Of a DNA stretch of 12,590 nt, positions 6,686 to 12,590 are shown piece by piece. The position numbers were made by a program, and so were the translations under genes. Below the pieces are notes generated by a model. That model did not search any database and was not told where the DNA came from. It was given only the letters and a program-made list of their open reading frames with translations. The first letter of the stretch is position 1, and each line of letters starts with the position of its first letter. This stretch comes from Eubacterium sp. TM05-53 (GTDB taxonomy: Bacteria > Bacillota_I > Bacilli_A > Erysipelotrichales > Erysipelotrichaceae). The stretch is from the NCBI RefSeq assembly GCF_003436425.1, contig NZ_QSPK01000027.1, positions 1-12,590 of the forward strand, given 5' to 3'.

Positions 6686-6950
6686 GTGCAGTTAATTGGA
6701 ATTGGGCGTTTTCAACACGAAGTTCGATTCATGCTAGATAGTCAAAGTAAAAAAGTCCTGAAGAAAATTTTAGGACTTCTTTTTTTTAGGATGTTAAATG
6801 CTTCAAAGTAATATGTCATTTAGAGTGTGAACAGTGCGACTGAGATTTGGATTATCGGTATCTGTTGTTTTGCTTTAAGATTGTTCGGCAATAATTGGTT
6901 GTAGAACAGGGGATTACATTGTTACATTTCATGTTGCTGAGTGGCTATAA
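6686..6950 (+). pseudogene. Decayed second copy of the unknown gene at 5745
   Basis: The DNA aligns by eye with the intact gene. GTGCAGTTAATT matches ATGCAATTAATT at the start, and TTCAACACGAAG, GCTAGATA, GTCAAAGT and CCTGAAGAAAATTT follow in the same order. GCGACTGAGAT matches GCGACTGGGAT with a new stop in place of Trp. GTAGAACAGG and GAGTGGCTATAA match the 3' end. Homology also reaches upstream to about 6649 (GAAAGTGTCTGGAAAG against GAAAGTGTCTAGAAAG). The start codon has changed to GTG, there are frameshifts, and roughly 130 bases are missing overall. The short open frame at 6608-6811 only partly follows this remnant and is not a gene. Confidence 0.75.
6753..6786 (+). terminator. Terminator-like hairpin inside the pseudogene
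   Basis: AAGTCCT (6753-6759) pairs with AGGACTT (6772-6778), and the stem is followed within one base by a run of T's (6780-6786). The intact gene has CAGAGAC where this copy has TAGGAC, so the hairpin seems to have arisen during decay. It could stop transcription running out of the mini-array. Confidence 0.45.
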
Positions 6951-6968
6951 TTGAATTTATGAAAACTG

Positions 6969-7005
6969 ACTCTTATCGGTCTATATAGACTGATGGGAGT
7001 TTTTT
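6969..7005 (+). terminator. Rho-independent terminator before the second CAP gene
   Basis: The sequence from ACTC at 6969 to GAGT at 7000 folds back on itself around GTCTATATAGAC, with three G-U pairs as the only non-Watson-Crick positions. It is followed directly by a run of T's to 7005. It separates the array/pseudogene region from the second CAP gene and its own upstream box. Confidence 0.75.
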
Positions 7006-7013
7006 AATGTTTA

Positions 7014-7039
7014 GGTTAATATTCCTTCTTTTTGATACA
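7014..7039 (+). promoter_or_regulatory. Shared upstream box, copy 2 (diverged)
   Basis: GGTTAAT at 7014-7020 matches the first block of the box exactly. The second block reads TTTGATACA (7031-7039) where the other copies have TTTAGACA. The blocks lie 61 and about 44 bases before the ATG at 7075, two bases closer than in the other copies. Being just after a terminator, this is a natural promoter position. Confidence 0.4.
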
Positions 7040-7074
7040 TATAACTGTGAATACAAAATAGGAGGAATTTGAAA

Positions 7075-10000
7075 ATGAAAAAGAGTAATGAAAAGTTATT
7101 GGCAAGTGCAATTGCAGGGTTAACAGCTATACAAGGAGTAAATACAACCTTGTTAAATGTGAGCGCAAAAGATTATGAGATTACAGGAGCTAGTGTAAGC
7201 TATGTCACAAAAGAAAAATCACAAAAAGATCAATTGGAGTCTAACTTATGCGAATCTAAGAATAAGTTGGATGAAAATAAGGTACAGGTTGAGATAAGTC
7301 AAAATGAGGTTGGACAGGCTAAGGAAAATTTGGATAGGGTACAAGTTAATTATGAGAATCAACAGATTCTGACAAACCAAATGTATCAGAATACGTATAG
7401 TTCTGTAATGTCGCAGTTGCAGCCTTTATTGGATGAAATTGATGGTTTAGAAACACAAATTAAAGAGGCAAAAACAGATCTGGACGTAAAGATCAGTGCA
7501 AGTCAAAAGGCGGCATCGGATTTGGAAGAAATGAAAACTATATTGGGTGAGAAAAAGGATGTGTTAAAGGAATTACAGACAAAGCTAGAAACTTTAAAAA
7601 ATGCACATGACGAATTTGAAAAGGCGACAAATGAGAAAGTGTTGGCAGAAGCGTCGGTTGGTGAGGCACAGAAAAAGGTGGATGCAGCAAATAACGACCT
7701 GCAAGAAGTGTCAAAATATGTAAATGAACAGAAAGTGTTATTGGATCAGGCAACAAAAGATTATAATGCAGCTTTGGCGGATGCTTCTAATAAACAAGCT
7801 ATTGTGAATGAAAAACAAGAACTGGTGGATTCTTTTAATGATGAGAGTGCAAAAGTTGAATTAGAACAGGCAAAATCAGATTTAGATGTTTCAAATAAAA
7901 AACTAAACCAAGCTACAAGTGTATATAATAATGCTTTAGCAACTCAACAAAAGCTCCAACAAGAATATGATGCTGCTTGTATAGAATTAAACAATGCGAA
8001 TGCATCTTTATCTCAAACACAAGCTACATTGGATCAGGTACAAAAAGAGAGTGCGGAATCTCAATCTAAATTGGATGAAAAAAATAAAGAAATTGAGGGT
8101 TTAAATACAGAAATTGAGAATGCACAAGCAGATGTAAATAAGGCACAGTCGGATTATGATAAGGCATTGAATGATTATAATAGCGTTATAACACCTTTAG
8201 AGCAGGCTAAGAACGAATTATCGCGATTTGAAACAGAACATGAAACACAATTAAATCAATTATCGCTAGGCATTCAAGGGTATTATGATTCGATGGGAGC
8301 TTTCGCAGCTTCAGACATTCTAAAAGACCCACGTGGAAAACTTGCAGGGCATACACATATAGGCGCAGAAAATGATGCGACAAACTTAGATAATGTGATT
8401 AATACTATATCTTATTTAAAAGAATTCAATAAGATACGAGCCAATGAGAATTTACCAGAATTGAAAGTAAGTATGGTATTAATGGCTATTTCACAGGCGA
8501 ATGCCAATTGGCAAAGGGATGAGGCGCAAATTGGAAATGTAGCACATGCCGGCGTTTATTCAACTGGAGAAAATGCGGCATGGGGCTATGGAGATGCTGA
8601 AACGAAGGCGAGTCCATTTACGGCTTGGTATAACTTGGAAAAAGCTTGGTATTCAAATGGTATTACAGACTGGCATAAGATTGGTCACTATAAAAATATT
8701 GTAAGTCAAGGCTATGATTATACAGGTTATGCTCATATTGAAGAAGGTGCATATGGCTCAACAGATATTCAAGAATTCGATCATACATATGGAGAAGAGG
8801 GTACGGCAAGTGAAAATGATTGTATTATGTCTGTGGAACAATTTGAAGAATCATTAAATCAATATATTTCAAATCTAAAAGATGTGGATATAAAACATAA
8901 AACGCTTTTAGATGCCGTGAAGAATGCGACAGGAACGAAAGATGATACACTTTTAAAACAAACTGAAGCTTTATTAAACTCAAAGAAAGGCGTGTTGTCT
9001 AATTTACAAACACAATGGACTCGTTCTAATAGCGATAGGGATGCGTTGATGTGGGTTGCAAATGAGAAAAAGACTGCCGCAGTTCAATTAAAGGATTCTG
9101 TTAAAAATCAATCTCAGATTGTGAAACAAAAAGAAGGGGTGAGAACAGACAAAGAAGCTGAGCTGAAAGAATCTAAAGTAAATGTAGAAATGAGTGAAAG
9201 AAACTGTTTAAGCGCACAGAGTGATAGAGATGCACTTCAAAGTAAAATTAAGGCTTTGATTGATAAACTGGATCATTGGGATACCAGAAAACAAGAGGCA
9301 AAGGATGCACTATCTCTTTCAAAAACAGAGTATCAAAAAGCACAGACATTAGAAAATGAAACGAAAGAAAGATTAAATGATACTCGAGATGCATATACAA
9401 AAGCAGTGTATAAGAAATCTTTGGCTCAACAGGATCTGGATTCAAAAACTCATGTGCTTAATCGAGCTCAAACAACATTAAAAGATAAGACAGCTTATTA
9501 TAATGAAGTTAAAAAGGCGAGTGATGCCTATACGATGGCCAGACATGATTTAGATGTTGTGAATCAAGAGATTAAGGATGTATCCACAAGAATGGATGTA
9601 CTTAGGGATAATAAGAAGGAGTTAGAGTCAAAGATTCAATTGTTGTCAAAGAGTATTGCTACAATGAATGAGAATCTAGCGAAAAATGAAAGTGCAGCCC
9701 TTCCATATCAAAATTTACTTCATATATTAAATGATGTGAAGAAAAACGGTACTAGAGCAAATCTATCAGATATAGAAGATGAGTCATTAAAAAATCAGAT
9801 TCTAGAACTAGCTAAAAATGTGGATGCATTAAATGTAGTTCAGAATGAGCTAGGCCAAGTAAAACAGGAGTATGTAAATAAATACAATGCATATTTGGAT
9901 GTTAAAACAGAAAAGCATAATGCACAAACAAAATATGATAATGCTATGGCGGAGTTGAATACATACTTGTCTAAAACACCAGAATCTATTCAGACGGATA

Positions 10001-10110
10001 CAGTCAATACGGGTATAGAAACGGGTGTTGTAGATGCAATGTTAATGAGTTGTTTAGCAGGCCTAGGTATCGTAGGTGTGTTGCAACAAAAACGAAGGGA
10101 AGAAAATTAA
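7075..10110 (+). CDS. Secreted CAP-domain coiled-coil surface protein (diverged paralog)
   Basis: The 1011-residue product has the same plan as the protein at 994. A signal peptide (MKKSNEKLLASAIAGLTAIQ, likely cut after VSA at 31) is followed by an N-terminal coiled coil, then a CAP domain (about 438-570) and a C-terminal coiled coil. The tail has TVNTGIET (976-983), a hydrophobic segment and QQKRREEN. The CAP tetrad is kept: His491 (AHAGVY), Glu499 (TGENAAWG), Glu522 and His538 (GHYKNIV). Blocks such as AKTDLD, KISASQKA and NKAQSDYDKALNDYN are shared with the first protein, while the rest of the coils has diverged, so this duplication is old. The ATG at 7075 follows AGGAGGA (7060-7066); an upstream TTG at 7069 is in frame but lies too close to the ribosome binding site. 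The gene has its own terminator overlapping the stop codon, so it is probably monocistronic. Confidence 0.9.
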   Translation: MKKSNEKLLASAIAGLTAIQGVNTTLLNVSAKDYEITGASVSYVTKEKSQKDQLESNLCESKNKLDENKVQVEISQNEVGQAKENLDRVQVNYENQQILTNQMYQNTYSSVMSQLQPLLDEIDGLETQIKEAKTDLDVKISASQKAASDLEEMKTILGEKKDVLKELQTKLETLKNAHDEFEKATNEKVLAEASVGEAQKKVDAANNDLQEVSKYVNEQKVLLDQATKDYNAALADASNKQAIVNEKQELVDSFNDESAKVELEQAKSDLDVSNKKLNQATSVYNNALATQQKLQQEYDAACIELNNANASLSQTQATLDQVQKESAESQSKLDEKNKEIEGLNTEIENAQADVNKAQSDYDKALNDYNSVITPLEQAKNELSRFETEHETQLNQLSLGIQGYYDSMGAFAASDILKDPRGKLAGHTHIGAENDATNLDNVINTISYLKEFNKIRANENLPELKVSMVLMAISQANANWQRDEAQIGNVAHAGVYSTGENAAWGYGDAETKASPFTAWYNLEKAWYSNGITDWHKIGHYKNIVSQGYDYTGYAHIEEGAYGSTDIQEFDHTYGEEGTASENDCIMSVEQFEESLNQYISNLKDVDIKHKTLLDAVKNATGTKDDTLLKQTEALLNSKKGVLSNLQTQWTRSNSDRDALMWVANEKKTAAVQLKDSVKNQSQIVKQKEGVRTDKEAELKESKVNVEMSERNCLSAQSDRDALQSKIKALIDKLDHWDTRKQEAKDALSLSKTEYQKAQTLENETKERLNDTRDAYTKAVYKKSLAQQDLDSKTHVLNRAQTTLKDKTAYYNEVKKASDAYTMARHDLDVVNQEIKDVSTRMDVLRDNKKELESKIQLLSKSIATMNENLAKNESAALPYQNLLHILNDVKKNGTRANLSDIEDESLKNQILELAKNVDALNVVQNELGQVKQEYVNKYNAYLDVKTEKHNAQTKYDNAMAELNTYLSKTPESIQTDTVNTGIETGVVDAMLMSCLAGLGIVGVLQQKRREEN

Positions 10111-10124
10111 ATTCTTCCCTTTTT
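10095..10124 (+). terminator. Rho-independent terminator overlapping the stop codon
   Basis: AAGGGAAGAA (10095-10104) pairs perfectly with TTCTTCCCTT (10112-10121) across a 7-base loop, and the stem runs into a T tract to 10124. The stop codon TAA (10108-10110) lies in the loop, so the last codons of the CAP gene double as the left arm of the terminator. Confidence 0.9.
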
Positions 10125-10171
10125 GGTGTTTTAAAAATACAATAAAATAACTAAAAACATTTTAATAATAC

Positions 10172-10200
10172 TATAAAAAGAGTTCGTGAAATATATTTAT
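10172..10200 (+). repeat. 30-base element downstream of CAP gene, copy 2
   Basis: This is the second copy of the element at 4127-4156 (TATAAAAAG, GTTCGTG, AAATATATTTAT), with two substitutions and a one-base length difference. The 273-base space between the CAP gene stop and the next start (10111-10383) otherwise holds the terminator tail and the shared upstream box. I see no gene in it. Confidence 0.55.
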
Positions 10201-10320
10201 CTGAGCATATTCAAAGCCTTTATTTATTGATAAACTGTAAATGTCTTAAGAGAGATTAACGAAGATAAAAATCTTAGTATTCGTGCTTGTTGTATGTATC
10301 TTTAGTAAATTGTTTGATTG

Positions 10321-10346
10321 AGTTAATTTTTGAAAAAGTTTAGACA
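10321..10346 (+). promoter_or_regulatory. Shared upstream box, copy 3
   Basis: AGTTAAT (10321-10327) and TTTAGACA (10339-10346) lie exactly 63 and 45 bases before the ATG at 10384. The sequence between and after the blocks (a T-run, then GAAAAAG, then TTTAGAGATGAA) is also close to the copy at 10574. Confidence 0.5.
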
Positions 10347-10383
10347 TTTAGAGATGAATGAAGGACATTAGGAGGAAGAAATT

Positions 10384-10566
10384 ATGTTTGAATTATTTTT
10401 TGGATTTGTGATTACTTGTGCAGTGATTGATATTGTTGGCTGTTGTGCTGGATCCGCTTCTTATAGTGATATTTTGTATTATCCGCAGATGAATCAGTTA
10501 GATGAAAGTCAAAGGACCACAGAAGAAGGCTTAAAGAGTGTGATGAGCGAATATGATACGGCATGA
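10384..10566 (+). CDS. Small membrane-anchored protein, short or truncated copy
   Basis: The 60-residue product begins with a hydrophobic segment (MFELFFGFVITCAVIDIVGC, with a Cys pair after it). A short polar region follows with DESQRTTEEGLKSV and the end MSEYDTA. It is the paralog of the 100-residue protein encoded next, matching it in the membrane segment, in SDILYY/QMNQ and in EESQR-TEEGLKSV. It then ends early, without the GGFNDFGGMF tail. The 3' end, GAATATGATACGGCATGA, looks like a degraded form of the neighbour's GGCTATGATATGACACAA, so a deletion and frame change probably removed the tail. AGGAGGAAG precedes the ATG. Its role is unknown; whether it is functional or a decaying copy cannot be decided here. 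Confidence 0.6.
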   Translation: MFELFFGFVITCAVIDIVGCCAGSASYSDILYYPQMNQLDESQRTTEEGLKSVMSEYDTA

Positions 10567-10573
10567 AGAATTT

Positions 10574-10599
10574 AGTTAATTTTTAAGAAAGTTTAGACA
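10574..10599 (+). promoter_or_regulatory. Shared upstream box, copy 4
   Basis: AGTTAAT (10574-10580) and TTTAGACA (10592-10599) again lie 63 and 45 bases before the start codon, here the ATG at 10637. Together with copy 3, the box and the first part of each gene form a tandem duplication with a period of 253 bases. Confidence 0.5.
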
Positions 10600-10636
10600 A
10601 TTAGAGATGTAAAAAGAAAATTAGGAGGAAGAAATT

Positions 10637-10939
10637 ATGTTTGAATTATGTTTTGGTTTTGTACTTATTTGTACAGTGATTGATATCGTTTATTGTGTCG
10701 TAACAAGTTGTGCTAGATCAGCTTCTCATAGTGATGATGATATTTTGTATCATCAACAGATGAATCAGTTTCAGCAACAACAGTTGGAAGAAAGTCAAAG
10801 GGTTACAGAAGAAGGCTTAAAGAGTGTCACGCCATTTGAGATGGGAGGCTATGATATGACACAAGGTAACTCTTGGAATTACGACAATAACTTTTCAAAT
10901 GATTTTGGTGGCTTCAATGATTTTGGCGGAATGTTTTAA
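10637..10939 (+). CDS. Small membrane-anchored protein with Asn/Gly/Phe-rich tail
   Basis: The 100-residue product has an N-terminal hydrophobic segment (MFELCFGFVLICTVIDIVYC) and then a Gln-rich stretch (QMNQFQQQQLEESQRVTEEG). A conserved block (SVTPFEMGGYDMTQGNSWNY) and the tail GGFNDFGGMF complete it. No cleavage site is obvious, so it is probably held in the membrane. The conserved block and tail recur almost exactly in the next gene, and the last 29 bases before the stop (10910-10938) are identical to 11510-11538. The ribosome binding site AGGAGG of the next gene lies immediately behind this stop, so the two are one transcript. The family is not recognised. The aromatic/Gly/Asn tail might be a docking or aggregation-prone segment, which is speculation. 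Confidence 0.75.
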   Translation: MFELCFGFVLICTVIDIVYCVVTSCARSASHSDDDILYHQQMNQFQQQQLEESQRVTEEGLKSVTPFEMGGYDMTQGNSWNYDNNFSNDFGGFNDFGGMF

Positions 10940-10954
10940 AAGGAGGAAAAGAGT

Positions 10955-11539
10955 ATGGAATCATTATTTATAGTTCTAGATATTGTTGGTTTATTCGCTA
11001 TATTTTATTACATTTTGAATCTAATAGATGAAGGTTTTGAAGATGATATAACTTATGAAAGTCATACTTCAAATGAGCCTATAAATAGTGAAGAATCGTC
11101 CGATTATTATTACTTAGATGAAGATGAAGAAGAGGAGGAATATGATATGGAAGATAATTTTGGTTGGAATCAAGGAATGGATTATGATGATGGATTTGAT
11201 ATGCAGACGCAGCAGATTCAAGAAGAAAATCGTTTGTTTATGGAAGAAAGTCAGCGCTTTGCACTTGATAGTGTACAGGAAGGCTTGGATAGTGTAACAC
11301 CTTATGAAATGGGTGGAGATGACATGACGCAAGGAAATTCTTGGAATTATGAGGAAAGCTACCATGATGATTATCAAAGTAGTTTTGACAATGACTATAG
11401 CTGTTCGAATGACTATGATTACAGTTATTCGAATGATTACGACTATGGCTATTCAAATGATTATGATTATGGATTTAATGATTCTTGTAGCTTCGATAAC
11501 AGTTTTGGAGGCTTCAATGATTTTGGCGGAATGTTTTAG
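10955..11539 (+). CDS. Acidic, Tyr/Asp-rich membrane-anchored protein of the same family
   Basis: The 194-residue product starts with a hydrophobic segment (about residues 4-23, LFIVLDIVGLFAIFYYILNL). It continues with a very acidic stretch (DEDEEEEEYDMED), a Gln/Glu-rich helix ending EESQRFALDSVQEGLDSVTP, and the shared block EMGGDDMTQGNSWNY. A Tyr/Asp/Ser/Asn-rich region follows, with three 8-residue repeats of the type YSNDYDYG (150-173), and the shared tail GGFNDFGGMF. AAAGGAGG overlaps the preceding stop and gives the start. The CAP gene at 11572 begins 32 bases after this stop, so the small proteins and the surface protein are probably cotranscribed. This suggests a role in export, anchoring or partnering of the surface protein, but no such function is known to me. 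Confidence 0.75.
   Translation: MESLFIVLDIVGLFAIFYYILNLIDEGFEDDITYESHTSNEPINSEESSDYYYLDEDEEEEEYDMEDNFGWNQGMDYDDGFDMQTQQIQEENRLFMEESQRFALDSVQEGLDSVTPYEMGGDDMTQGNSWNYEESYHDDYQSSFDNDYSCSNDYDYSYSNDYDYGYSNDYDYGFNDSCSFDNSFGGFNDFGGMF
11402..11473 (+). repeat. Three tandem 24-base repeats coding for YSNDYDYG
   Basis: Units at 11402-11425, 11426-11449 and 11450-11473 encode CSNDYDYS, YSNDYDYG and YSNDYDYG. They differ mostly at third codon positions (for example GATTAC against GATTAT), so the protein sequence is better conserved than the DNA. A part unit (TTTAATGAT) follows. Such a repeat could vary in copy number between strains. Confidence 0.8.
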
Positions 11540-11571
11540 ATAAGAAAAAGAAAGATGGAGGAAATTTAATT

Positions 11572-12590
11572 ATGAAGAAAAAGAATGAAAAGATTTTAGT
11601 GAGTGCAATTGCAGGAATGACAGCTTTACAAGGTGTTAGCGCAACTATGATGAATGTTTGTGCTGATGAAGTACATGTAAGTTACGCAAAGGTAGAGACA
11701 AGTAAAAAGGATGATTTGGAAGCTAAACTTCATGACACAAAGAAAGAAGTAGAAGATAAATCATTAGCTTTAGACAGTGCAGCAGGCCAAGTTGCGGTGG
11801 CAAATAAACAGGTAGAGATTATTGAATCTAAACAGGAAGAAGTGAATCAGACGGTTCAACAAAACTATCAGGCTGCCTATGATGCAATTATGAAGGAATT
11901 ACAGCCTTTGATGGATGAAATCAATAGTTTAGAAACACAGATTCAAGAGGCTAAGACAGACTTAGATGCCAAGATCAGTGCAAGTCAAAAGGCAAGTGAA
12001 GAATTGGATCAAGCTCAAAAGGATTTGAGTTCTAAAAAAGAAGAATTAACACAACTTCAAGATAAGTTAGCTTCATTTGAAGATTCTGTTGACTTAAAGA
12101 CAAACTTAGAAAACGCAAAAACAGAAAAGGAAACGGCCGAAGCAGCATTAGCTACAGCTAAAGAAAATGCAGAACAAGCTAATAATGAACTACAGGCTGC
12201 TAGTGCAGATGTAGAGACAAAACAAGCAGCAGTTAATGAAGCTACAAATGCTTATGATGCTGCTGTAGAGGATGTAACTACAAAAGAAAGTGTTGTACAA
12301 GAAAAACAGGCTATTGTAGATCAGTATAATGATGAAAATGGTATGGAGAATGCCAAGGCAGAATTAGAGGTGGCACAAGCAGATTTAACTGGTGCACAAG
12401 CAAATGTTGAAACTATGCAGTCTGCACTTGCACAAGCACAATCTGAATATGATGCAGCTGTAATGGCAAGTCAAAATGCTCAGGCAAATTATGATAATGC
12501 ATCTAGTGAACTAGAAACGGCTAAGAATAATTTAGAAACGGCTCAAGCATCCTTAGAAAAAGCGCAGGCAGACTATGATGCAAACCAGAA
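11572..12590 (+). CDS. CAP-type coiled-coil surface protein (copy B), 5' part
   Basis: The reading frame is open from the ATG at 11572 to the window edge (339 codons visible). It shows the signal peptide (likely cut after VCA at 31) and the first three quarters or so of the N-terminal coiled coil. The CAP domain should lie beyond the edge. Colinear identity with copy A is about 97%, with 14 residue changes including Ile22 to Val, DVEN to EVED and several in the segment around residues 262-279. The ribosome binding site GATGGAGG and the 24 bases before the ATG are identical to copy A, but the upstream box at -63/-45 is absent. Instead the gene follows the small-protein genes directly and probably depends on their promoter. 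Whether it is complete cannot be seen. Confidence 0.9.
   Translation, partial: MKKKNEKILVSAIAGMTALQGVSATMMNVCADEVHVSYAKVETSKKDDLEAKLHDTKKEVEDKSLALDSAAGQVAVANKQVEIIESKQEEVNQTVQQNYQAAYDAIMKELQPLMDEINSLETQIQEAKTDLDAKISASQKASEELDQAQKDLSSKKEELTQLQDKLASFEDSVDLKTNLENAKTEKETAEAALATAKENAEQANNELQAASADVETKQAAVNEATNAYDAAVEDVTTKESVVQEKQAIVDQYNDENGMENAKAELEVAQADLTGAQANVETMQSALAQAQSEYDAAVMASQNAQANYDNASSELETAKNNLETAQASLEKAQADYDANQ

Noticed and set aside
6608..6811. 67-codon open frame
   Set aside because: It runs across the decayed copy of the unknown gene partly out of its original frame, has no good ribosome binding site and ends at a terminator-like hairpin.
11349..11543. 64-codon + frame inside the Tyr/Asp-rich gene
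   Set aside because: It is a +1 shadow of the DYD repeats (Met/Ile/Thr-rich) within a gene with a clear start and family.

Overview
The window is AT-rich DNA with strong AGGAGG-type ribosome binding sites. All convincing genes lie on the + strand, and three encode long Ala/Glu/Lys-rich coiled-coil surface proteins. This fits a low-GC Gram-positive bacterium (Bacillota). An Erysipelotrichia-like gut or oral commensal is my guess and is not proven by the sequence.

Layout. (1) 134-931 encodes a protein with two apparent OB-fold/CxxC modules, possibly a single-strand nucleic acid binding protein. (2) 994-4077 encodes a 1027-residue secreted protein: signal peptide, coiled coil, central CAP/SCP domain, coiled coil, then a non-LPXTG sorting-like tail. 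(3) 4227-5657 is a tight two-gene operon. It pairs a protein with a sigma-region-4-like C-terminal helix-turn-helix with a 204-residue protein that looks like a stand-alone CARF domain (TM1812/Csx2-like). (4) 5745-7005 holds a small unknown gene, a promoter and palindrome, a 75-bp structured inverted repeat, a second promoter, a three-repeat CRISPR-like mini-array, and a decayed second copy of the unknown gene ending at a terminator. (5) 7075-10110 encodes a diverged second CAP/coiled-coil surface protein with an overlapping terminator. (6) 10384-11539 encodes three related small membrane-anchored proteins, two of them with Gly/Asn/Asp/Tyr-rich tails. (7) 11572 to the right edge is the start of a third CAP/coiled-coil gene, about 97% identical to the first one over the 1019 bases visible.

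How the parts may work together. The surface proteins resemble the architecture of PrgA/Sec10-type surface-exclusion proteins, in which a coiled-coil stalk presents a CAP domain. Four genes (first CAP gene, second CAP gene, and the first two small proteins) share a bipartite upstream box at fixed distances from the start codon (about -63 and -45), which suggests common control. The HTH/CARF pair is a plausible regulator or sensor, possibly responding to a cyclic oligonucleotide, but this is inference. No cas gene is visible, so the CARF protein and the mini-array are orphans within this window.

The candidate for a new system is the combination of a CARF-like sensor paired with an HTH protein, a mini-array behind a structured leader-like element, and co-regulated CAP stalk proteins. 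All of it sits in a 10,578-bp interval bounded by nearly identical surface-protein genes, so homologous recombination could delete or amplify the whole unit.
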